Positions 59,153 through 64,000 of a stretch of 64,000 bases of DNA are shown one piece after another. The notes under the pieces were generated by a model. That model ran no database searches, was not told the origin of the DNA, and saw nothing but the letters and a program-made list of their open reading frames with translations. Every line of letters starts with the position of its first letter. The first letter of the stretch is position 1. The position numbers and the translations under genes are program-made. The DNA lies in contig NZ_CP076547.1 of assembly GCF_018889995.1 (NCBI RefSeq), forward strand, positions 2,046,001 to 2,110,000, given 5' to 3'. This DNA comes from Subtercola sp. PAMC28395 (GTDB taxonomy: Bacteria; Actinomycetota; Actinomycetes; Actinomycetales; Microbacteriaceae).

Positions 59153-60257
59153 AAACGGCCCGGGCACCAATAGACGCACCGCTGAGGCCGTGGTGCACGT
59201 CGACGGGCTGGCCATGGTCAGGCTGCTCGGCCCTCAAGATCGTCTCGTGACACTGGTCGAGAAGCAGTTTCCGAGCGTCAGCCTGCACAGCCGGGGCAAT
59301 GAGATCACTTTGACCGGCCCCGCTGGCGACGTCGAAGCTGCAGAACGCCTCGTCGAAGAATTGGTTCAGATGGTCAGGGCAGGTAACGACGAACTCACCG
59401 AGATCGAGGTGACTGCTTCGGCGCGCATGCTCGACTCCGACCGGGCATCGAGCCCCTCTGACACGCTCGGCCAGCCGATCGTCACTACCCGCGGAAAATC
59501 GGTGCGTGCGAAGACGCTCGGGCAGAAGAACTACGTCGACGCGATCGACGAGAACACGATCGTCTTCGGCATCGGGCCCGCGGGAACGGGCAAGACGTAC
59601 CTCGCGATGGCCAAGGCTGTGCAGGCACTCCAGCGCAAGGAGGTCAACCGCATCATCCTGACGCGGCCGGCCGTCGAGGCGGGTGAACGCCTGGGTTATC
59701 TGCCCGGTTCCCTCACCGACAAGATCGATCCATACCTGAGGCCCCTCTTCGATGCACTCAACGAAATGCTCGATCCCGAGATCGTGCCCAAACTCATGGC
59801 CACCGGTGCCATCGAGGTGGCCCCGCTGGCCTACATGCGCGGCCGCACCCTCAACGACTCGTTCATCGTGCTCGACGAAGCGCAGAACACGACACCCGAA
59901 CAGATGAAGATGTTCCTGACGCGTCTCGGATTCGGCTCGCGCATGGTCATCACGGGCGATATCACTCAGATCGACCTTCCGTTGGGTACGAGTGGCCTGC
60001 AGGTGGTTCGGGGTGTGCTCGACGGTATCGACGACATCCACTTCGCTACCCTGACGAGTGACGATGTCGTGAGGCACACCCTCGTGGGTCAGATCGTCGA
60101 CGCCTACACCCGTTTCGACCAGATTCAGCTCGCAGGCCGAAACCGTGCCGCTGAGCGTCGCGCTGGAGCCACGGCGTCTTCGTCGACCGAATCCCGACAG
60201 CCGCACACACTGACGCCGAGCGCGCAGAGCCAGAGCACACAGAGAGACCGCCCATGA
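59139..60257 (+). CDS. PhoH family ATPase
   Basis: 372-residue cytosolic PhoH-like protein. A short KH-like N-terminal region ([26 protein letters not shown]) precedes the ATPase with Walker [32 protein letters not shown] and Walker [32 protein letters not shown] is conserved. Likely ribonucleoprotein or RNA-related, from its conserved linkage to ybeY. The start is probably TTG 59139: GAAGAAGG lies 6 nt upstream and the resulting N-terminus fits the family. GTG 59190 is the alternative. Confidence 0.9.
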   Translation: MPGSENGPGTNRRTAEAVVHVDGLAMVRLLGPQDRLVTLVEKQFPSVSLHSRGNEITLTGPAGDVEAAERLVEELVQMVRAGNDELTEIEVTASARMLDSDRASSPSDTLGQPIVTTRGKSVRAKTLGQKNYVDAIDENTIVFGIGPAGTGKTYLAMAKAVQALQRKEVNRIILTRPAVEAGERLGYLPGSLTDKIDPYLRPLFDALNEMLDPEIVPKLMATGAIEVAPLAYMRGRTLNDSFIVLDEAQNTTPEQMKMFLTRLGFGSRMVITGDITQIDLPLGTSGLQVVRGVLDGIDDIHFATLTSDDVVRHTLVGQIVDAYTRFDQIQLAGRNRAAERRAGATASSSTESRQPHTLTPSAQSQSTQRDRP

Positions 60258-60721
60258 GCATTGAAGTGAACAACGAATCGTCGATTCCGGTCGACGATGA
60301 GGCGCTGCTGCGCCTGGCCAGCTATGCGCTCGAACAGATGCACGTGCATCCCGATGCCGAACTCGCGATCGTGCTGGTCGACGAGGCGGCAATGGAACAG
60401 CTCCATGTGCAGTGGATGGACGAACCGGGCCCGACCGATGTGCTGAGCTTTCCGATGGACGAGTTGCGACCGGGTACCGAGGAGGCCCCGACGCCTCCCG
60501 GCCTGCTGGGCGACGTCGTGCTGTGCCCCCAGGTCGCCGAAGGGCAGGCACAGACGGCAGGCCACTCGACGCTCGAAGAGCTGCTGCTTCTGCTGACCCA
60601 CGGCATTCTGCACCTCCTCGGCTTCGACCATGCCGAGCCGGCAGAGGAGAAAGAGATGTTCGGCATCCAGGGTGACATCCTGGTCGGCTTCGCCATGAAG
60701 GAGCGCCGCCGCAGAGTATGA
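60254..60721 (+). CDS. ybeY: endoribonuclease YbeY (rRNA maturation factor)
   Basis: 155-residue metalloenzyme needed for 16S rRNA 3'-end maturation and ribosome quality control. Zinc motif [11 protein letters not shown] (H-x3-H-x5-H), and the conserved [14 protein letters not shown] with [11 protein letters not shown] 60254 overlaps the phoH stop and the 3' end overlaps the next gene, both as ATGA. Confidence 0.96.
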   Translation: MSIEVNNESSIPVDDEALLRLASYALEQMHVHPDAELAIVLVDEAAMEQLHVQWMDEPGPTDVLSFPMDELRPGTEEAPTPPGLLGDVVLCPQVAEGQAQTAGHSTLEELLLLLTHGILHLLGFDHAEPAEEKEMFGIQGDILVGFAMKERRRRV

Positions 60722-62073
60722 CGACCCTCCCTTTCGTCGGCCCGTTCGTTGCGGTCGCATTCGTACTCGTCGTGCTGGGTGGGTTGTTCGCGGCTGCAGA
60801 CTCCGCGATGGCGTCGCTGTCGCGGGCTGACATCCTCGAGCTGGCCGAGCGGGCGCGGGCGAAACGCTCGCTGCGCGCGATTGCCGAAGAGACCGGCGCG
60901 CACATCAACGTGGTCAACTTCGTGCGCGTGGTGGTCGAGACATCGGCCGCCGTTCTCGTCACGATCGTTCTCGCCTACAGCCTCGACCAGATCTGGCTGG
61001 CACTGACGCTCTCGATCCTCATCATGACCGCCGTCTCCTTCGTGCTGGTCGGTTCGAGCCCTCGAAGCGTCGGTCGAGTGCACGCGCGGGTCGTGCTGCG
61101 ACTCACGGCTGTGCTCGTCCACCTTCTGCGCGTTCTGCTCGGACCCATCGCAAGTGCCTTGGTCGCCATCGGCAACCGCGTGACCCCCGGCCGGCCACGA
61201 TCAGCCACGTTCTCGTCAGAAGAACAGCTCCTGAGCATGGTCGACGAGGCCACAGAGCTCGATGTGCTCGAAGAAGACGACCGGGAGCTCATTCACTCCA
61301 TCCTCGAATTCAACGACACTGTCGTGCGCGAGGTCATGGTTCCGCGTACCGATATGGTCACGGTCGACGTCGATGCGACCGTCGGGCAGAGCATGGGCCT
61401 GTTTCTGAGCCGCGGCGTATCACGGATGCCCGTGGTCGCCGGCAGCGTGGACGAGATCACGGGCATCCTCTACCTGCGCGACGCGGCGCGGCTCAGCCAT
61501 GAGAAACCCCGCGCCGTCGACGTGGTCACCGTGTCAGAGCTCGCCCGGCCCGCCCTGTTCGTGCCGGAGTCGAAGAACGTCGATGACACGCTCCGCCAGA
61601 TGCAGCTCGAATCCAACCACCTCGCGATGGTCGTCGACGAATACGGCGGTATCGCGGGGCTGGTGACCATGGAAGACTTGATCGAAGAACTCGTCGGCGA
61701 CATCTCCGACGAATACGATCGTGAAACGGTCGACATCGAAGAACTCTCGTTCGGCGTCTACCGGGTCAGCGCGCGACTGCCTGTCGACGAACTCGGCGAA
61801 CTGTTCGGCATCGAGCTCGACGACGACGACGTCGATTCCGTGGGTGGCCTGCTCGGAAAGGCGCTCGGCCGCCTGCCCATCCAGGGCTCGGTTGCTCGAA
61901 TCGCCGGTCTGGTCCTCACCGCGGAACGCACTGACGGCCGGCGTCGGCGAATCAGTACCGTCGTGGTCGAGCGCGATGCCCCCGAGATCTTTCCGCTCTC
62001 CGATGAGGTGAGCGCATCATCCAGATCGTCCCAGAAGACCACGAAGAAGAAGCCCGAGAAGGAGTCCGAATGA
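60718..62073 (+). CDS. CNNM/CorC-family transport protein (hemolysin-type, DUF21-CBS)
   Basis: 451-residue membrane protein. N-terminal DUF21/CNNM domain with about four hydrophobic segments, two CBS domains ([25 protein letters not shown] ... [13 protein letters not shown] and [23 protein letters not shown] ... AIAGLV-like [17 protein letters not shown]), then a CorC_HlyC domain ([23 protein letters not shown]). Relatives export Mg2+ or Co2+. The old name hemolysin is not supported. ATGA-coupled to ybeY and era. Confidence 0.92.
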   Translation: MTTLPFVGPFVAVAFVLVVLGGLFAAADSAMASLSRADILELAERARAKRSLRAIAEETGAHINVVNFVRVVVETSAAVLVTIVLAYSLDQIWLALTLSILIMTAVSFVLVGSSPRSVGRVHARVVLRLTAVLVHLLRVLLGPIASALVAIGNRVTPGRPRSATFSSEEQLLSMVDEATELDVLEEDDRELIHSILEFNDTVVREVMVPRTDMVTVDVDATVGQSMGLFLSRGVSRMPVVAGSVDEITGILYLRDAARLSHEKPRAVDVVTVSELARPALFVPESKNVDDTLRQMQLESNHLAMVVDEYGGIAGLVTMEDLIEELVGDISDEYDRETVDIEELSFGVYRVSARLPVDELGELFGIELDDDDVDSVGGLLGKALGRLPIQGSVARIAGLVLTAERTDGRRRRISTVVVERDAPEIFPLSDEVSASSRSSQKTTKKKPEKESE

Positions 62074-62984
62074 TCGGCTCAGAATCCGTCACCGACCCCG
62101 ACTTCAGGGCGGGATTCGTCTCGTTCGTCGGGCGACCCAATGTCGGCAAGTCGACCCTGACGAATGCCCTGGTCGGCGAGAAGGTCGCCATCACCAGCTC
62201 AAAGCCCCAGACCACACGGCGTGCGATCCGCGGCATCGTGCACCGACCGGATGGCCAGCTCATCCTGGTCGACACGCCGGGCATGCACCGCCCCCGCACC
62301 CTGCTCGGTGAGCGACTGAACTCTGTCGTGCAGTCGACGCTCGGCGATGTCGACGTGATCGGTTTCTGCGTGCCCGCAGACGAGAAGCTCGGCCCCGGCG
62401 ACCGGTTCATCAACGAGCAACTCGACGCTTTTCCCGGTGCGAAGAAGGTTGCCATCGTGACCAAGATCGATGCGGCATCGCGCCCTGCCGTCGCCGAGCA
62501 ACTGCTCGCGATCTCGGAGCTGCGCAACTGGGAGGCGATCATCCCGATCTCGTCGACCAGCAACCTGCAACTCGACATTCTGACGGCAGAACTCGTCAAG
62601 CTCCTGCCTCGCTCGGGCAAGCTCTACCCCGACGACCAGAAGACCGACGAAGGGCTTGAAGCCCGTATTTCTGAGCTCATCAGGGAAGCAGCGCTCGAGG
62701 GCGTGCAAGACGAGCTTCCGCACTCGATCGCCGTCACCATCGACGACATGATCGAGCGTGACGACCGCGACCTGGTCGAGATCTACGCCAACCTGTTCGT
62801 GGAGCGCGATAGCCAGAAGGGCATCATCATCGGCAAGTCCGGGAGCCGGCTGGGCGAGGTCGGCGCCCGGGCAAGGGCGGCGATCGAGCCTCTCGTCGGC
62901 AAGCAGGTCTTCCTGAGCATCCGTGTGAAGGTCGCCAAGGACTGGCAGCGCGATGCGAAACAGTTGGGCAGGCTTGGATTCTGA
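62070..62984 (+). CDS. era: GTPase Era
   Basis: 304-residue ribosome-assembly GTPase. G1 GRPNVGKSTLTNAL, G2 TTRRAIRGI, G3 DTPGMHRPR, G4 TKID; the C-terminal KH domain contains IIIGKSGSRLGEVGARARAAIEPLVGKQVFLSIRVKV. It binds the 3' end of 16S rRNA, the substrate region of YbeY, in the same operon. Coupled to the CNNM gene by an ATGA overlap. Last gene of that operon. Confidence 0.97.
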   Translation: MIGSESVTDPDFRAGFVSFVGRPNVGKSTLTNALVGEKVAITSSKPQTTRRAIRGIVHRPDGQLILVDTPGMHRPRTLLGERLNSVVQSTLGDVDVIGFCVPADEKLGPGDRFINEQLDAFPGAKKVAIVTKIDAASRPAVAEQLLAISELRNWEAIIPISSTSNLQLDILTAELVKLLPRSGKLYPDDQKTDEGLEARISELIREAALEGVQDELPHSIAVTIDDMIERDDRDLVEIYANLFVERDSQKGIIIGKSGSRLGEVGARARAAIEPLVGKQVFLSIRVKVAKDWQRDAKQLGRLGF

Positions 62985-62992
62985 TTCACCGG

Positions 62993-63004
62993 TACTCTGT
63001 CAAC
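62993..63004 (+). promoter_or_regulatory. leaderless promoter -10 (TACTCT) for dapA
   Basis: TACTCT at 62993-62998, 6-nt gap, GTG 63005. Confidence 0.7.
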
Positions 63005-64000
63005 GTGGCTCCTTCGACTGAAATCCCCTCCACCCCCGCCCCGGCCGAGAATCCCTTCGGGCAGGTGTTGGTCGCCCTGGTGACCCCGTTCACTGCTGAC
63101 GGCGAGGTCGACTGGGCGAGCGTCGAGAAGCTCATCGACAGCGTCATCGTCGACGGCGCCGACGGCATCGTCGTCACGGGCACCACCGGAGAGACGTCGA
63201 CCCTCACCGACGCCGAGAAGGTTCGCCTGGTCGAAGTGGGCAAGTCGGTCGCCGACGGCCGCGCGAAGATCATCACCGGCGGCGGCTCGAACGAGACCGC
63301 GCATGCCATGCAGCTGGCCAAACAGAGTGAGAAAGCCGGTGCCGACGGTAACCTCGTTGTCACGCCGTACTACAACAAGCCCACACAGGCCGGCGTTCTC
63401 ACGCACTTCCGCATGATCGCCGACGCGACCGACCTGCCGGTCATCCTCTACGACATCCCCGGTCGCACGGGTATCCCGATCAGCTACGACACGATTCTTC
63501 GGGCAGCGAAGCACCCGAACATCCTCGCCATCAAAGACGCCAAGGGTGATTTCAGCGAGGTCAGCCGCGTGCTCAACCGGACCGACCTGCTGTACTTCTC
63601 GGGCGACGATTCGAACGTGCTGCCGCACCTGGCGATCGGCGCGACCGGCCTCATCGGCGTGACCAACAATATCGCTGCCCGGCCTTACCGCATCATGATC
63701 GACGCCGTGAACGCAGGCGACCTCGCCACTGCAACGGCGATGCACAAGGCGCTGGAGCCCCTGGTTCGCGCCACCATGACCCACGTGCCCGGCACCGTCG
63801 CTGTCAAATACATCCTGCACGGCCTCGGGCGCATCTCGAGCCCCCGCGTGCGACTCCCTCTCGTCGGCCCCGAAGAATGGGAGGCCGCGAAGATCGAAGA
63901 CGAAATCGATCTCGTCCGCACCATTCCCGGGCTCTCATTCACCAATTTCCGACCCGACCGCAACGCCGCCGCTGGTGGAGCGCTGCCCAAGATACCTGGT
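63005..64000 (+). CDS. dapA: 4-hydroxy-tetrahydrodipicolinate synthase, 3'-truncated by the window edge
   Basis: Condenses pyruvate with aspartate semialdehyde, the first committed step to lysine and diaminopimelate. 332 codons are visible without a stop, so the gene runs on. Family motifs: ALVTPFTADGEVDWASVEKLIDSVI, GTTGETSTLTDAEK, TPYYNKPTQAGV (with the catalytic Tyr), LYDIPGRTG, and AIKDAKGDFSE with the Schiff-base lysine. A Pro-rich leader of about 15 residues precedes the barrel. The GTG start 63005 is set by the promoter. About 300 residues would be usual, so the visible part already exceeds the core; the tail RPDRNAAAGGALPK is an extension. Confidence 0.95.
   Translation, partial: MAPSTEIPSTPAPAENPFGQVLVALVTPFTADGEVDWASVEKLIDSVIVDGADGIVVTGTTGETSTLTDAEKVRLVEVGKSVADGRAKIITGGGSNETAHAMQLAKQSEKAGADGNLVVTPYYNKPTQAGVLTHFRMIADATDLPVILYDIPGRTGIPISYDTILRAAKHPNILAIKDAKGDFSEVSRVLNRTDLLYFSGDDSNVLPHLAIGATGLIGVTNNIAARPYRIMIDAVNAGDLATATAMHKALEPLVRATMTHVPGTVAVKYILHGLGRISSPRVRLPLVGPEEWEAAKIEDEIDLVRTIPGLSFTNFRPDRNAAAGGALPKIPG

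Noticed and set aside
59058..60962. Very long open frame antisense to phoH, ybeY and the CNNM gene
   Set aside because: Same reason: three well-supported overlapping genes on the plus strand explain the sequence, and the antisense protein shows no family features.

Overview
The window is high-GC actinobacterial chromosome, most likely from the family Microbacteriaceae. The evidence is the strong G/C bias at third codon positions, many GTG starts, a mycothiol-type formaldehyde dehydrogenase, an actinobacterial DUF3516-type helicase, a CIRCE-hrcA-dnaJ locus followed by rsmE, HIT, phoH, ybeY, a CNNM protein and era, and a typical actinobacterial comEA/comEC/holA/rpsT/lepA/hemW order. The genus assignment is inference. 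The left edge cuts a phosphopantetheinyl transferase gene and the right edge cuts dapA. No insertion sequence, prophage, CRISPR array, tRNA or rRNA was seen. No gap without a gene exceeds 300 bases.

Layout. 1-9.5 kb: metabolic singletons (PPTase, FAD amine-oxidoreductase/desaturase-like protein, DUF3054, acetolactate decarboxylase, an unusual zinc-ribbon SDR, a divergent TetR/metallo-hydrolase pair with twin operators, mycothiol-dependent formaldehyde dehydrogenase with its metallo-hydrolase). 9.5-16.8 kb: a fused toxin-antitoxin-like ORF, a Ski2-like helicase, a molybdate operon (HTH-TOBE regulator, modA, modB, modC) and a UbiA-type prenyltransferase. 16.8-22.7 kb: cell-envelope and redox genes (polysaccharide deacetylase, secreted lysozyme-like protein, DsbA-like protein, YceI, winged-helix protein, App1-like phosphatase). 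22.9-27.1 kb: TetR regulator and an osmoprotectant ABC transporter, closed by a strong bidirectional terminator. 27.1-34.7 kb: M56 peptidase and BlaI repressor divergent from cydABDC (cytochrome bd and its assembly exporter), with two perfect BlaI-type dyads between them. 34.7-37 kb: an RsbQ-like hydrolase paired with a PAS-GAF-GGDEF protein. 37-47.2 kb: divergent pabC/pabB, leuS, comEA, comEC, a separate ComEC metallo-hydrolase, holA and rpsT. 47.4-55.3 kb: aminotransferase, lepA, SIMPL protein, DUF4214 secreted protein, DUF1990 protein, hemW and two DUF4870 membrane proteins. 55.5-64 kb: CIRCE-hrcA-dnaJ-rsmE-HIT-phoH-ybeY-CNNM-era and dapA.

Two themes cut across the window. First, about 25 genes have a -10 box of the form (T/G/C)AnnnT placed 6-7 nt (once 8) before the start codon, so their mRNAs should be leaderless; this pattern fixes many starts that are otherwise ambiguous. 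Second, many genes are coupled by 4-nt overlaps (ATGA/GTGA), and in three places a very short ORF ends exactly on the start of the next gene (leuS, the RsbQ-like hydrolase, the osmoprotectant permease).

The strongest candidate for a little-described system is the RsbQ-like hydrolase plus PAS-GAF-GGDEF pair, which resembles the Bacillus RsbQ/RsbP energy-stress sensor but with a c-di-GMP output in place of the PP2C phosphatase.
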